A stretch of 64,000 nt of DNA, taken from the NCBI GenBank assembly GCA_965276665.1, contig OZ255620.1:3038001-3102000 (forward strand), written 5' to 3'. Each line of letters starts with the position of its first letter. Within the stretch, counting starts at the first letter, position 1. Shown here piece by piece: positions 41,226 to 50,300 of this stretch. The notes under the pieces were generated by a model. It had not been told where the DNA came from, ran no database searches, and worked only from the letters and a program-made list of their open reading frames with translations. The translations under genes and the position numbers were made by a program. This DNA comes from CAWGJC01 sp965276665 (GTDB lineage Bacteria; Pseudomonadota; Alphaproteobacteria; Acetobacterales; Acetobacteraceae).

Positions 41226-42106
41226 TCGAGGCGCGGATCGAGCGCGTCGCGCAGCCCGTCCCCCAGGAAGTTGAAGCTGGTGACGGCGAGCGTGATCGCG
41301 GCGCCCGGGATCAGCGCGAGCCAGGGTGCCGAGCCCAGATATTCCTGAGCATTCTCGAGCATGTTGCCCCAGCTCGGCGTCGGCGGCTGGATGCCGTAGC
41401 CGAGATAGCTGACATAGGATTCGAGCAGGATGGCGCGCGCGACGTTCAGCGTGGCGGCGACGACGATCGGCGCGAGCGCGTTGGGCAGCAATTCGCGCAG
41501 GATGATCGAGAGATCCGACGCGCCGATCACCTGCGCCGCCACCGCGAAGTCGCGGTCCCGCAAGGCGCGGATCTGCGCCTCCACGATGCGCGCGACCTCC
41601 ATCCAGGCGGTCGCCGCGACGATCAGCGTGATCGAGGTCAGATCGGGCGTGACGAAGGCGGCGAGCGCGAGCAGCAGGAAGATGGTCGGGAAGCACAGCA
41701 CCGCATCGACGAAGCGCATCAGCGCCGCGCCGAGCCAGCGCCCGTAATACCCGGCGATCGCGCCGATCAGCGTCCCGGCGAGGGTGCTGAGCGCCATTGC
41801 CGCGAAGCCCACGGTGAGCGACACGCGGCCGGCCATCAGCAGCCGCGCGAGCAGATCACGTCCGAGCTGGTCCGAGCCGAACCAGTGCGGACCGGCGAAC
41901 GGCGCCTGGAACCGGTGCCGGATGTCGATGTGCAGGTCGTCGAACGGCAGCAGATAGGGGCCGAACATGGTGGCGAGCACGAGCAGCACGATGACGAACA
42001 GGCCGAGCAGCGCCAGGCGGTGGCGCATGAAGCGGCGGAGCGCCCGGCTGCGGCGCCGGCGCGGCGCCGCGGCGGCCGGCGCATCCATCATCGCCGCATC
42101 CGCCAT
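41222..42106 (-). CDS. oppC: Peptide ABC transporter permease, OppC/DppC type
   Basis: A 294-residue permease with a basic cytoplasmic N-terminal tail (APRRRRSRALRRFMRHR), then about six membrane segments. Characteristic blocks are FGSDQLGRDLLARLL at the periplasmic loop and the EAA region DFAVAAQVIGASDLSIILRELLPN. The ATG at 42106 shares its A with the OppB stop (TGATG). It is the partner of the OppB permease in the translocation channel. Confidence 0.92.
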   Translation of the reverse strand: MADAAMMDAPAAAAPRRRRSRALRRFMRHRLALLGLFVIVLLVLATMFGPYLLPFDDLHIDIRHRFQAPFAGPHWFGSDQLGRDLLARLLMAGRVSLTVGFAAMALSTLAGTLIGAIAGYYGRWLGAALMRFVDAVLCFPTIFLLLALAAFVTPDLTSITLIVAATAWMEVARIVEAQIRALRDRDFAVAAQVIGASDLSIILRELLPNALAPIVVAATLNVARAILLESYVSYLGYGIQPPTPSWGNMLENAQEYLGSAPWLALIPGAAITLAVTSFNFLGDGLRDALDPRLE

Positions 42107-43056
42107 CAGTCGAGCCGGATGCGCGGGTCGGCCAGCGCATAGCCGAAATCGGCGAGCAGATTGCCGAGCAGGACGAGCACGGCGGAGAACATCAGGATGC
42201 CCATCACCATGGGATAGTCGCGGTAGCCGATCGAATCGAGGAACAGCCGTCCCATGCCGGGCCAGGTGAACACGGTCTCGGTCACCAGAGCGCCGCTCAG
42301 CAGGGTCGGCAATTGCAGCCCGGCGATGGTGATCATCGGCAGCAGCGCGTTGCGCAGCGAATGGCCGATCAGCACCCGCCGCTCGGACAGGCCCTTCGCC
42401 CGCGCGGTGCGGATATAATCCTGGCCGCCGACCTCGAGCATCGAGGAGCGCATGTAGCGGCTCCAGATCGCGATCGTCACCAGGGCGAGCACCAGCGCCG
42501 GCGCGATCAGGTGATGGACGTAGTCGAGGAACGAGCCGTTGCCGATGGTGTAGAGATTGCCGGCGGGCAGCCAGGCCAGGTTGACCGAGAAGATGTAGAT
42601 CACCACGAGGCCGAACCAGAATGTCGGGATCGAGAGCGCGATCATCGCGCCGATCGTCGCCAGGTAATCGAAGACGGAGTAGCGGCGGATCGCGCCGATC
42701 ACGCCGACCCAGGTGCCGAGCAGCACCGCGATCAGGGTGGAGCTCACCATCAGCTCGAAGGTGGCGAAGAGATGCGTCCCGATCACGTAGAGCACGGGCT
42801 GGTTGTCGCGGTAGGACCGGCCCCAATCGCCGGTCAGCATGCGGCGGAACCACTCCCAGTATTGCAGCGGCAGCGGCCGGTCGAGGCCGAGCTGGTGGGA
42901 GATGCGCGCGAGATCGGCCTGGGTGAGCCCCGGCGTGAGCGCGAATTGCGCGAGCGGCCCACCCGGGGCGAGATGCAGGACCGCGAAACCGATCACCGAA
43001 ACCAGCCAGAGCAGAACGAGATTCTGCCCGAGCCTGTGCAGCAGGTAGCGCTCCAT
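42106..43056 (-). CDS. oppB: Peptide ABC transporter permease, OppB/DppB type
   Basis: A 316-residue permease beginning with the standard LLHRLGQNLVLLWLVSVIGFAVLHLAPGGP segment, then LGLDRPLPLQYWEWFRRMLTGDWG and the EAA loop DYIRTARAKGLSERRVLIGHSLRNALLP. Six membrane segments are likely. It is 26 bases after the binding-protein gene and couples directly to oppC. The transport substrate is probably a short peptide or a structurally similar metabolite. Confidence 0.93.
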   Translation of the reverse strand: MERYLLHRLGQNLVLLWLVSVIGFAVLHLAPGGPLAQFALTPGLTQADLARISHQLGLDRPLPLQYWEWFRRMLTGDWGRSYRDNQPVLYVIGTHLFATFELMVSSTLIAVLLGTWVGVIGAIRRYSVFDYLATIGAMIALSIPTFWFGLVVIYIFSVNLAWLPAGNLYTIGNGSFLDYVHHLIAPALVLALVTIAIWSRYMRSSMLEVGGQDYIRTARAKGLSERRVLIGHSLRNALLPMITIAGLQLPTLLSGALVTETVFTWPGMGRLFLDSIGYRDYPMVMGILMFSAVLVLLGNLLADFGYALADPRIRLD

Positions 43057-43082
43057 CCGCTACGACGCTCTCAGACGGGCTC

Positions 43083-44765
43083 TCAGGCGGACCAATACCA
43101 CTCCGCGATGTTCCACGAATTGACCTGCACGTTGATGTTGTCGCGATAGCCGATCAGCTTGGCCTTCGTTCCCTCGACCGTCGCATACTGGAAGATCGGC
43201 AGGATCGGCAGGTCGTCGCGGATGATCTTCTGGACCTGCATGTAGATGTCACGCCGCTTGGCCTGGTCGGTGGTCGCCGCGCCGGCCTGCAGAAGCTGGT
43301 CGACCTGCGGATTGGCGTATTGCATGGTGTCGTCGCCCGCGCCGCCCTTCGCCGGCACGGAATGGCTGTCGAAGTAGTAGGTGACGTCGGGGTCGGGCCC
43401 GACGAGAAAATCCTCGCCCACGATCACCGAATCGTATTTCGACATCGCGTAGTAGTCGCCCCAGATCACCGCGGCGGGCATGTTCTTGATGGTCATCGCC
43501 GCGCCGATATCCTGCCAGTTCTGTTGCAGGAGCTGCTGCGCCTGCTCGCGCACGTGATTCCCGGCGGTGGTCGAGTTGGTGAATTCGAGGCGCACGCCAC
43601 CCTTCTCGCGCACCCCGCCGGCGCCGGGCTTCCAGCCGGCGGCATCGAGGATCTGCTTGGCCTTGTCGGCATTGTATTCCTGCACCGGCAGGCTGGCGTT
43701 GTAGGCCCAGGATTCCTTCGGCAGGAAACTGTCGGTCGCGCGCGGCAGGCCGTAATAGATCTCGCCGATGATGCTCTGCTTGTCCATCGCGAGATAGAGC
43801 GCCTCGCGCACCGCCTTGTCCTGGAATTGCGGCCGGCCGAGATTGAGCGTGATGCTCTCGACGAAAGCCTGCGGGATCGCCATCACGTTGCGGTCGGCGA
43901 GGCTCTTGGCTTCCTTGTAGTGGTCGGGCGTGATCCCCTGCAGCCCGATATAGTCGATGTCCCCGGTGCGGAACTGCGTGAACAGCACGGTGAGGTCGGG
44001 GATGTATTTGAAGGTCACCCGCTCGAGATAGGGGCCCTTGCCGAAGTAGTGCGGGTTGGCGAGCAGCGTGATGTGGTCGCCCGGCTGGCGCTCGCCCCAG
44101 CGGAACGGGCCGGTGCCGACCGGCGCGTTGTTGAACGGCGCGGTGTTGGGATCCGCCGCATCGGCCAGCAGATGCTTCGGCACCAGGAACGTCCAGGCGA
44201 GGATGGAGATGTAGGGCGAGTAGGGCCGCTCCATCCGCCACGTCACTTCCGTCGGGCTGACGATCTTGAAATCGCGCACTAGCTCATGCCCGGTGCGGCG
44301 GCCGGCGCGGAATTTCGGGTTGTTGATCAGCTCGAGGCTGAACTGCAGATCCTCCGCCGTGAAGTTCTGGCCGTCATGCCACTTGACGTCGTCGCGCAGC
44401 TTGACGCGCCAGGTGAGCCCGTCGGCCGACACGCCGCCATTCTCGACGGTCGGCACCTCGGTCGCGAGGACGGGTTTGAACGTGCCGTCGGGCTCGACGC
44501 CCCAGAGCGGGCTGAACAGGTTCCACCAGACGCCCTGGTCGACCTCGATCGCGATCATCAGCGGGTTGAACACGGTGGGTTCCTGCGAGATGCCGACCAC
44601 CACCTGCCCCTTGGGCGCGCCGGGCGGTCCCGCCTGCCCGGAGGATTGTGCCGCGGCCGGCCGCGCCCCGGCGGCGCCCATGCCGAGCGCGCCGGCGGAA
44701 ACGCCGAGCGAGAGGAGCGTGCGGCGCGACAGGCCGCTCCGGAATCCCGTTCCGTGACCGTGCAT
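43083..44765 (-). CDS. oppA: Periplasmic peptide-binding protein (SBP family 5)
   Basis: A 560-residue family-5 binding protein. The N terminus carries a Tat-like leader (SRRTLLSLGVSAGALGMGAAGARPAAA). The body has the family blocks LTWRVKLRDDVKWHDGQNFTAEDLQFSLE, NAPVGTGPFRW and DKAVREALYLAMDKQSI. GGAGGGGCGGC precedes the ATG at 44765. It is first in the operon with OppBCDF and an M24 peptidase. Dipeptides, oligopeptides, opines or glutathione are all possible ligands for the family. Confidence 0.9.
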   Translation of the reverse strand: MHGHGTGFRSGLSRRTLLSLGVSAGALGMGAAGARPAAAQSSGQAGPPGAPKGQVVVGISQEPTVFNPLMIAIEVDQGVWWNLFSPLWGVEPDGTFKPVLATEVPTVENGGVSADGLTWRVKLRDDVKWHDGQNFTAEDLQFSLELINNPKFRAGRRTGHELVRDFKIVSPTEVTWRMERPYSPYISILAWTFLVPKHLLADAADPNTAPFNNAPVGTGPFRWGERQPGDHITLLANPHYFGKGPYLERVTFKYIPDLTVLFTQFRTGDIDYIGLQGITPDHYKEAKSLADRNVMAIPQAFVESITLNLGRPQFQDKAVREALYLAMDKQSIIGEIYYGLPRATDSFLPKESWAYNASLPVQEYNADKAKQILDAAGWKPGAGGVREKGGVRLEFTNSTTAGNHVREQAQQLLQQNWQDIGAAMTIKNMPAAVIWGDYYAMSKYDSVIVGEDFLVGPDPDVTYYFDSHSVPAKGGAGDDTMQYANPQVDQLLQAGAATTDQAKRRDIYMQVQKIIRDDLPILPIFQYATVEGTKAKLIGYRDNINVQVNSWNIAEWYWSA

Positions 44766-44933
44766 GCCGCCCCTCCGTTCAGTGCCCTGTGATCAACCGG
44801 CAGCATGGTTGCGCGGTTTGCCGGCGCAAGCCAAGCGGAATGCGCGCTCATGCCGAGACGCAGACATCGTTTGACAGGTTTCGCACCGTTACGGCTTGAT
44901 GCGCTGCGAGAGTGATGGGCGAGGATGGGAAGC

Positions 44934-46262
44934 ATGGGCCCGCGTGTCGATCCGGTGCGGTCGGACGAGAAGCTGCCGGCGCGCGCCGATGTGGTGGTGA
45001 TCGGCGGCGGCATCATCGGCGTCAGCACCGCCTTCTTCCTCGCCCAGCGCGGCGTCTCCGTCGTGCTTTGCGAGAAGGGAACGATCGCCGGCGAGCAGTC
45101 GAGCCGCAACTGGGGCTGGGTGCGCAAGCAGGGGCGCGACCCGCGCGAGATTCCGCTGATCATCGAAAGCCTCCGGCTGTGGGAGCGCATGAACGAGACG
45201 ACCGGCGCGGAAACCGGCTTCCGCACCACCGGCATCCTCTACTTGGCGGAGAACGACAAGCAGGTCGCGGAGCACGAGGCTTGGCTCGAGCATGCGCGCC
45301 AGCACCAGCTCGACAGCAGGCTCGTCGATTCCGACGAGGTCGACACGCTGCTGCCCGGCGCGAACCGGCGGTTCCGCGCCGCGCTCTACACCGCGAGCGA
45401 CGGGCGCGCGGAGCCGCAGAAGGCCGCCCCCGCCATCGCCGAGGCCGCCCGCCGGCTCGGCGCCGGCATTTTCACCAGCTGCGCCGTGCGCGGCGTCGAG
45501 ACCGCCGGCGGCCGGATCACCGCGGCGGTGACGGAGAAGGGAAGAATAGCCTGCGACGCCGTGGTGCTCGCAGGCGGCGCGTGGTCGCGGCTGTTCTGCG
45601 GCAATCTCGGCATCCGCCTGCCGCAATTGAAAGTGCGCTCGACCGTCATGCGCACCGCGCCGCTGGAGGGCGGTCCGGATTGCGCCGCCACCAACGGCGA
45701 GTTCGCTTTCCGCAAGCGGCTCGATGGCGGCTACACGATCTCCGGCGGCTTCGTCACCGTCCATGAGATCGTGCCGGATAGTTTCCGCTTCTTCCGCGAT
45801 TTTCTGCCCGCCGCACGGACCCAGTGGAAGGCGCTGCGGTTGCGCATGGGCGGCCGCTTCGCCGCCGAATGGAACACGCCGTCGCGCTGGAAGCTCAATG
45901 CCGAATCGCCGTTCGAGCGTGCCCGCATGCTCGATCCCGCGCCGATGGAGGGGCTCAACGCCGAGGCGCAGGCGCGGCTCGCGGCCGCCTTCCCGCTCTT
46001 CGCCAAGGCGGAGATCGCGCAGCAATGGGCCGGGCTGATCGACGTGACGCCCGACGCGGTGCCGGTGATCTCGCCGATCGACACCGTGCCGGGATTTTTC
46101 GTCGCCACCGGCTTTTCCGGCCACGGTTTCGGCATCGGCCCGGGGGCGGGGCGGCTGATGGCGGATTTGGTGACCGGAGACGGGCCGGTCGTCGACCCCG
46201 CGCCGTTCCGCTTCACGCGCTTCACCGACGGTTCGCACCCGCGTCCGCAAGCCGGGCTCTGA
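44934..46262 (+). CDS. FAD-dependent amino acid oxidoreductase (DadA/glycine-oxidase-like)
   Basis: A 442-residue DAO-family flavoprotein. The dinucleotide-binding motif VVVIGGGIIGVSTAFFLAQRG lies at the N terminus, followed by GEQSSRNWGWVRKQGRDPREIPL, and the C-terminal FAD-closing segment FVATGFSGHGFGIGPGAGRLMADLV is complete. It should oxidise the amine of an amino acid or N-substituted amino acid. ATG 44934 has GAGG nine bases upstream; ATG 44925 is the alternative. It is divergent from the peptide importer operon (168-base spacer), so it may process amino acids released from imported peptides. Confidence 0.87.
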   Translation: MGPRVDPVRSDEKLPARADVVVIGGGIIGVSTAFFLAQRGVSVVLCEKGTIAGEQSSRNWGWVRKQGRDPREIPLIIESLRLWERMNETTGAETGFRTTGILYLAENDKQVAEHEAWLEHARQHQLDSRLVDSDEVDTLLPGANRRFRAALYTASDGRAEPQKAAPAIAEAARRLGAGIFTSCAVRGVETAGGRITAAVTEKGRIACDAVVLAGGAWSRLFCGNLGIRLPQLKVRSTVMRTAPLEGGPDCAATNGEFAFRKRLDGGYTISGGFVTVHEIVPDSFRFFRDFLPAARTQWKALRLRMGGRFAAEWNTPSRWKLNAESPFERARMLDPAPMEGLNAEAQARLAAAFPLFAKAEIAQQWAGLIDVTPDAVPVISPIDTVPGFFVATGFSGHGFGIGPGAGRLMADLVTGDGPVVDPAPFRFTRFTDGSHPRPQAGL

Positions 46263-46378
46263 TCCGTTTCTGTTGACCCGCTGCCCGGTCGTGCCGCATC
46301 AAGACGAGAATCCGATCATCGAGACACGGTGATGGCGATCAGGCGCGCCCGGAAAGCGCGCCTCGCAGGGAGGCAGGA

Positions 46379-47365
46379 ATGACCCAGATCGGGCGCTACA
46401 TCGCCCAGTCGCGACGTCCGAGCGCGCTTGGTGTCCACTCGCTCGACCATTTCGCCCTGGCGGTTCCCGATCTCGAGCAGGCGCGTCGGTACTACGCGGC
46501 GTTCGGGCTCGATGTGCGCGAGCGCGGCGCGGCGATCGACCTCTACACGCATGGCCACCCGCATCGCTGGGGCGTGCTCACCGAGGGGCCGCGCAAGTCG
46601 CTGCAGCATCTGTCCTTCGGCATCTTCGCCGATGATATCGAGAGGTTCGCCGCGCATCTGCGGCAATGCGGGGTCGAGCGCCTCGACCCGGCGCCCGGGT
46701 CGGACGGCAACGGGTTCTGGTTCCGCGATCCGGACGGCACGCTGATCGAGATGAAGGTCGCGGAGAAATCCTCTCCCAGCGCCAAATCATCCGCCGGGCT
46801 GGACAGCGCGCCGGCCAACCGCCGCGCCGCGCCAACCCGCGGCCACGCCTCTGTCGTGCAGCCGCGCCGCATGGCGCATGTGCTGCTCTTCGCCCGCGAC
46901 GTGCCGCGCAGCCTCGCCTTCTACACGAAGGTGCTCGGGCTGCGCCTGTCCGACGAGGCGGGCGGCGTGATCGCCTTCCTGCACGGCGTGCACGGCAGCG
47001 ACCATCACATGATCGCTTTCGCGAAATCCGACGGGCCGGGCTTTCACCATTGCAGCTGGGATGTAGGGTCGATCAACGATATCGGCGGCGGGGCGGCGCA
47101 GATGGCCGACAAGGGTTTCAGCGCCGGCTGGGGCCTTGGCCGCCATGTGCTCGGCTCGAACTACTTCCACTACGTGCGTGATCCCTGGGGAAGCTACTGC
47201 GAGTATTCCTGCGACATCGATTATGTCGCCGCGGATCATGACTGGACCGGCGCGTCGCACGGGATCGAGAACAGCTTCTATCTGTGGGGCCCCGAGCCGC
47301 CGCAGGATTTCACCTTCAATTATGAGGCCTCGCCGGCCGCGCTGACCGTCGCGCGCCGCCGGTAG
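46379..47365 (+). CDS. Two-domain VOC protein, type I extradiol dioxygenase-like
   Basis: A 328-residue protein of two vicinal-oxygen-chelate domains. Domain 1 begins VHSLDHFALAVPDLEQARRYY. Domain 2 begins MAHVLLFARDVPRSLAFYTKVLGL. In domain 2 the metal triad of extradiol ring-cleavage enzymes is intact: His in MAHVLLF, His in GFHHCSWDV and Glu in GSYCEYSCDID. This supports an Fe(II) catechol-type dioxygenase rather than a plain glyoxalase. GGGAGG precedes the ATG. It follows the amino acid oxidoreductase by 116 bases. The aromatic substrate is unknown. Confidence 0.83.
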   Translation: MTQIGRYIAQSRRPSALGVHSLDHFALAVPDLEQARRYYAAFGLDVRERGAAIDLYTHGHPHRWGVLTEGPRKSLQHLSFGIFADDIERFAAHLRQCGVERLDPAPGSDGNGFWFRDPDGTLIEMKVAEKSSPSAKSSAGLDSAPANRRAAPTRGHASVVQPRRMAHVLLFARDVPRSLAFYTKVLGLRLSDEAGGVIAFLHGVHGSDHHMIAFAKSDGPGFHHCSWDVGSINDIGGGAAQMADKGFSAGWGLGRHVLGSNYFHYVRDPWGSYCEYSCDIDYVAADHDWTGASHGIENSFYLWGPEPPQDFTFNYEASPAALTVARRR

Positions 47366-47473
47366 GCGCCGGAGCGGCGGGTCGGTCCGGCGCCCCTTGC
47401 GGGCTTGCGGACGCGCATCCCCGCCAACTCCGGTGCATGTCAATCCCTGGTCACGCCTGATGCGTGCCGGGTG

Positions 47474-47875
47474 TCAGAATCCCACCGGGCCGACCGATCC
47501 GATCCAGCTGCGGACCTTCGCGGGATCGGCGTCGTCCATGTAGAAGAAATGCGTCATGACGGGCTTCACCACGGGCTTGCTGCGGTCGTCGGGCGTCATG
47601 GTGACGATCCCGCGAAACACCTTCAGCGATCCGCCGTCCCAATATTCGGTGACGTCGTGATGCGCGGCGAACCCGGTGTCGATGAAGGCCCGCAGGCTTT
47701 CACGGATCGCCTCCCGCCCCTTCCATTGCGCGACGCCGAGACGGCAGGTGGCGTCTTCGACGAAACAGTCGAAGCCTTTCCCGAACGTCTTGTCGTCGAT
47801 CTCCTTCCAGAAGGCCAGCAGCCAATCCGGCGGATTCTTCCTGGTGAATGTCATCGCATTCGACGTGGTCGTCAT
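47474..47875 (-). CDS. SnoaL/NTF2-like small protein
   Basis: A 133-residue cone-fold (NTF2-like) protein, with WLLAFWKEIDDKTFGKGFDCFVEDATCRLG followed by the strand pattern FRGIVTMTPDD and PVMTHFFYMDD, typical of SnoaL-like polyketide-cyclase, isomerase or ligand-binding proteins. It has no signal peptide. GAGGAG lies 7 nt before the ATG at 47875, which is preferred over the ATG at 47881, where the spacing is too short. The catalytic residues and function cannot be assigned. Confidence 0.75.
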   Translation of the reverse strand: MTTTSNAMTFTRKNPPDWLLAFWKEIDDKTFGKGFDCFVEDATCRLGVAQWKGREAIRESLRAFIDTGFAAHHDVTEYWDGGSLKVFRGIVTMTPDDRSKPVVKPVMTHFFYMDDADPAKVRSWIGSVGPVGF

Positions 47876-48262
47876 GAGCATTCTCCTCGAATTGCTTCGC
47901 GTGTGACCGGGGCGCCGGGATGACGTCATCGAGCAATCTCCGCGTTCCGATCCCGTATCGCGAAACCTATCTAGGCCTCCGGCGCGCGGCGGGGGCGCCA
48001 ATCCTCCCTCGTTTCCCGCCATGTGCGGCGAGGCTTGCCCTGCATGTGGAGGGTAGGACCGAAGACGATGACGCGATCTCCGCACCTGGGCATCGATCCC
48101 CGGCTGTTGTGTGGTCGTTATATATGTGCGTGTACCGCGCTGTCGCCTTCGATGCGACAGCATGAGCATGGAGCTCGGCGAGGCGAGCGCGTCCCGCCAA
48201 TGCGCTGGCGGCCGTCCGTGATTTGTTGCGCACCAATTATTTCTACGTGGGGAGTGTCGTTT
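47876..48262. other. 387-base divergent spacer, no gene seen
   Basis: This separates the SnoaL-like gene from the beta-propeller gene. Composition falls from GC-rich at the left to clearly more AT-rich beyond about 48100 (for example GTTATATATGTG near 48117), marking the left edge of the atypical segment. Short open frames here lack a ribosome site or recognisable motifs. It must contain promoters for both flanking genes, but I cannot place them. Confidence 0.5.
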
Positions 48263-49327
48263 ATGTCTCGTGTCAAAAACCCAAAGTTGGGTTGGGCGGC
48301 CGTCATCGCGGTAGTTGTTAGTACACTTGCGGGGACTGTCTCTGCCACAGCCCAAGTCAATATCGTGATCGACACCATCAATACACATGGCTCAGCTGCG
48401 ATTGTAGTCGATGAAGTTCGTGGGAAAGTTTATGCAGGCGGAGGCCCAGGCCTCGACGTCATTGATGAAAACAGCGACAAAGTGGTCGCGACCGTCCCGC
48501 TAGCAAATAGCGTGTTTTCAGGTCTCGCGATAGACCCTCTTGAGGGGAAGGTTTTCTCTACAAATTATGTCGGAGCCGCTTTATCCGTCGTGGATGAGAA
48601 GACTAACAAGTTAGCTGCGACCGTTGTACTGCCGGCTGCGGGAAACTCTCTCGGCGTAGCCGTCGATCCGATACTGCACAGGGTGTACGTGTCGGTCGAG
48701 GGAACTGAGGCTTATGTTGCGGTCTTCGATGAAGACAGTGATGCACTGATCGATACGATAAAGCTCGATCAGTATCCGCAACAGATCGCGGTGGACCTTT
48801 TGCGACACAATGTTTATGTGGAAGCGGGGCCTGCAGGACCCTATGAAATCTATGCTATCAGCGGTCTCACCAATCAGGTGACCGCGACAATCCCGATGCC
48901 GGAAGCTGTCGAGACCGGTCTCGCCATCGATCCGATACGCGGGTTGGTTTACGCAAGCGGCACGGGTTGCACCAACGTGTCGGATTGCGCTGCGCCTGGC
49001 GTTGTATTTGCGATCAACGAAGCCACGAACGAAATCTCTCACAGGATTCGTATTGCCCCGTCCGCCGGTGCAGGTAATGAGAACGTTTTGACTGAGATGA
49101 TTGCCGTCGATCCTGTTAACCATGCAGCGTATGCGGCAGATTTTCACTACGGCACCATTGCAGTAATCGACACGGTGACCAACAAGCTGAAGCACACCAT
49201 CACCATACCTGGAGGCAAGAACTCCGATGCAGCCGTTGATCCCGTCCGTGGGAAAGTCTACGTGTCGGATGTTATTAATAACGATGTGAATGTAATCGCT
49301 GCCGTCGGCCCCCACCTAGGGGAGTAA
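48263..49327 (+). CDS. Secreted seven-bladed YVTN-type beta-propeller protein
   Basis: A 354-residue protein with a signal peptide (WAAVIAVVVSTLAGTVSATAQ), then seven repeats of about 40-45 residues, each with a core like (A/I)VDP.RGKVYV followed by a VID..TN..V strand. This is the YncE/YVTN propeller pattern, giving a closed seven-blade disc in the periplasm or outside. ATG 48263 has GGGGAG 9 nt upstream. Codon use is much less GC-biased than every neighbour, which points to recent transfer. There is no catalytic motif; ligand binding or surface interaction is likely. Confidence 0.85.
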   Translation: MSRVKNPKLGWAAVIAVVVSTLAGTVSATAQVNIVIDTINTHGSAAIVVDEVRGKVYAGGGPGLDVIDENSDKVVATVPLANSVFSGLAIDPLEGKVFSTNYVGAALSVVDEKTNKLAATVVLPAAGNSLGVAVDPILHRVYVSVEGTEAYVAVFDEDSDALIDTIKLDQYPQQIAVDLLRHNVYVEAGPAGPYEIYAISGLTNQVTATIPMPEAVETGLAIDPIRGLVYASGTGCTNVSDCAAPGVVFAINEATNEISHRIRIAPSAGAGNENVLTEMIAVDPVNHAAYAADFHYGTIAVIDTVTNKLKHTITIPGGKNSDAAVDPVRGKVYVSDVINNDVNVIAAVGPHLGE

Positions 49328-49360
49328 TTCCGTCTAAAGTTAGCAAGTTCCGTAACCGAG

Positions 49361-49394
49361 TGGAGCAGCAGGGCGACGCGCCAGGGCTGCTCCA
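49361..49394. terminator. Hairpin after the propeller gene (possible terminator)
   Basis: TGGAGCAGC (49361-49369) pairs exactly with GCTGCTCCA (49386-49394), and the inner bases GGGCG/CGCC extend the stem. It begins 34 bases after the propeller stop codon. No clear run of T follows, so rho-independent function is uncertain. Confidence 0.4.
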
Positions 49395-49473
49395 TGACGG
49401 CGCGACAAAGGTTTTGTCCGCGGTCCGGAGATCACCTGCCTCCTGAACCCTCCGCGCCTCCGTTTTCTTCAAT

Positions 49474-49580
49474 CTGCCAGCTTGCTGCCAGCTTGTCATG
49501 CTGCTCTCTGCAGCCCGGATTGACAATGGACCAATTGCGGACCTGAAAATTCCGCCTTCTTGCTTCCGCTCTGCTTCCGC
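49474..49580. repeat. Two short direct-repeat pairs beside tRNA-Val
   Basis: CTGCCAGCTT occurs at 49474-49483 and 49485-49494, and TGCTTCCGC at 49561-49569 and 49572-49580, each pair 11 bases apart. Region 49328-49626 holds no convincing gene. Repeats at helical spacing next to a tRNA 3' end resemble arm-type sites at integrated elements, but no integrase gene is present. Confidence 0.5.
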
Positions 49581-49626
49581 AAGCTGCGCCGCGCAGGTTA
49601 TAAACTCCTCTGATCCTTTGAAATCG

Positions 49627-49701
49627 TGGTGGGCGCGACAGGGATTGAACCTGTGACCCCCACCGTGTCAAGGTGGTGCTCTCCCGCTGAGCTACGCGCC
49701 C
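49627..49701 (-). tRNA. tRNA-Val (anticodon GAC)
   Basis: Read on the minus strand, the acceptor stem GGGCGCG (49701-49695) pairs with CGCGCCC. The D-arm is AGCTCAGCGGGAGAGC. The anticodon stem CCACC/GGTGG encloses TTGACAC, giving anticodon GAC. The T-arm contains GGTTCAATC. The 3' end reads ACCA, so CCA is encoded. Length is 75 nt with CCA. The AT-rich propeller gene lies on the 3' side, the usual side for integrated elements. Confidence 0.96.
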
Positions 49702-49785
49702 ACAAGCCCCTTAAGGCGTTGGTCTGATAGCGTTTGCCGGAAACGGGTGCAAGCCCCTGGCGGCCGGCGGGGTTTGACGCCCGGC

Positions 49786-50286
49786 CTATCGTGACGGGGC
49801 CGGTTTCGGCTGTCTCTGGTTGTCCGCATAGGGCGTGCCGTCGCGCCGCGTGTAGGCGGCCGGTTTGCGGTATGGGGGCGCATACATGTCCACGTCGGAA
49901 TAATGTGCGGCATCGCCGGGGGTACGTGTCCCCACCTCCAGAACGAGCGCCTCGCGGTCGGAGCGGTTCTGCAGGCAATGGCCGTCCGGGTCGCCGGCCC
50001 TGAACGCGGCGGCGTCACCCTCGCCCATCGTTTCCTCGCCCGCATCCGTGACCAGCACCACCTCCCCGCTGAGCACATAGACGAATTCGTCGGACTCGGT
50101 CTGCCAATGCCGCTGGCTCGACCAGGCGCCCGGCGGCAGGCGCAGGAGGTTCACGCCGAACTGCGTCAGCCCGCCGGCATCGCCCAGCCTGGTGCGTTCG
50201 CGGGCCAGACAGGGTTGGTCGAACGGCGCCGGATAGGTGGTTCCGATCGCCGGTTGAAGGCTCTCGATGTCGATTTTCCTGCTCAT
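49786..50286 (-). CDS. Single-domain cupin protein
   Basis: A 166-residue cupin. The barrel motif 1 is represented by SSQRHWQTESDEFVYVLSGEVVLVTDAGEE and motif 2 by GDPDGHCLQNRSDREALVLEVG, with His/Glu/His positions able to hold a metal. It starts at ATG 50286 with GGGGAG upstream. It follows the glycogen-debranching-like gene on the same strand with about 120 bases between, so both may be cotranscribed. Its substrate or ligand cannot be told from sequence. Confidence 0.82.
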   Translation of the reverse strand: MSRKIDIESLQPAIGTTYPAPFDQPCLARERTRLGDAGGLTQFGVNLLRLPPGAWSSQRHWQTESDEFVYVLSGEVVLVTDAGEETMGEGDAAAFRAGDPDGHCLQNRSDREALVLEVGTRTPGDAAHYSDVDMYAPPYRKPAAYTRRDGTPYADNQRQPKPAPSR

Positions 50287-50300
50287 TGTCTTGCTCCCCT

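Noticed and set aside
49275..49671. Short frames next to tRNA-Val (83 and 79 residues, minus strand)
   Set aside because: They read through the tRNA or the propeller gene end, have no recognisable domain and no ribosome site; only the direct repeats there were kept.
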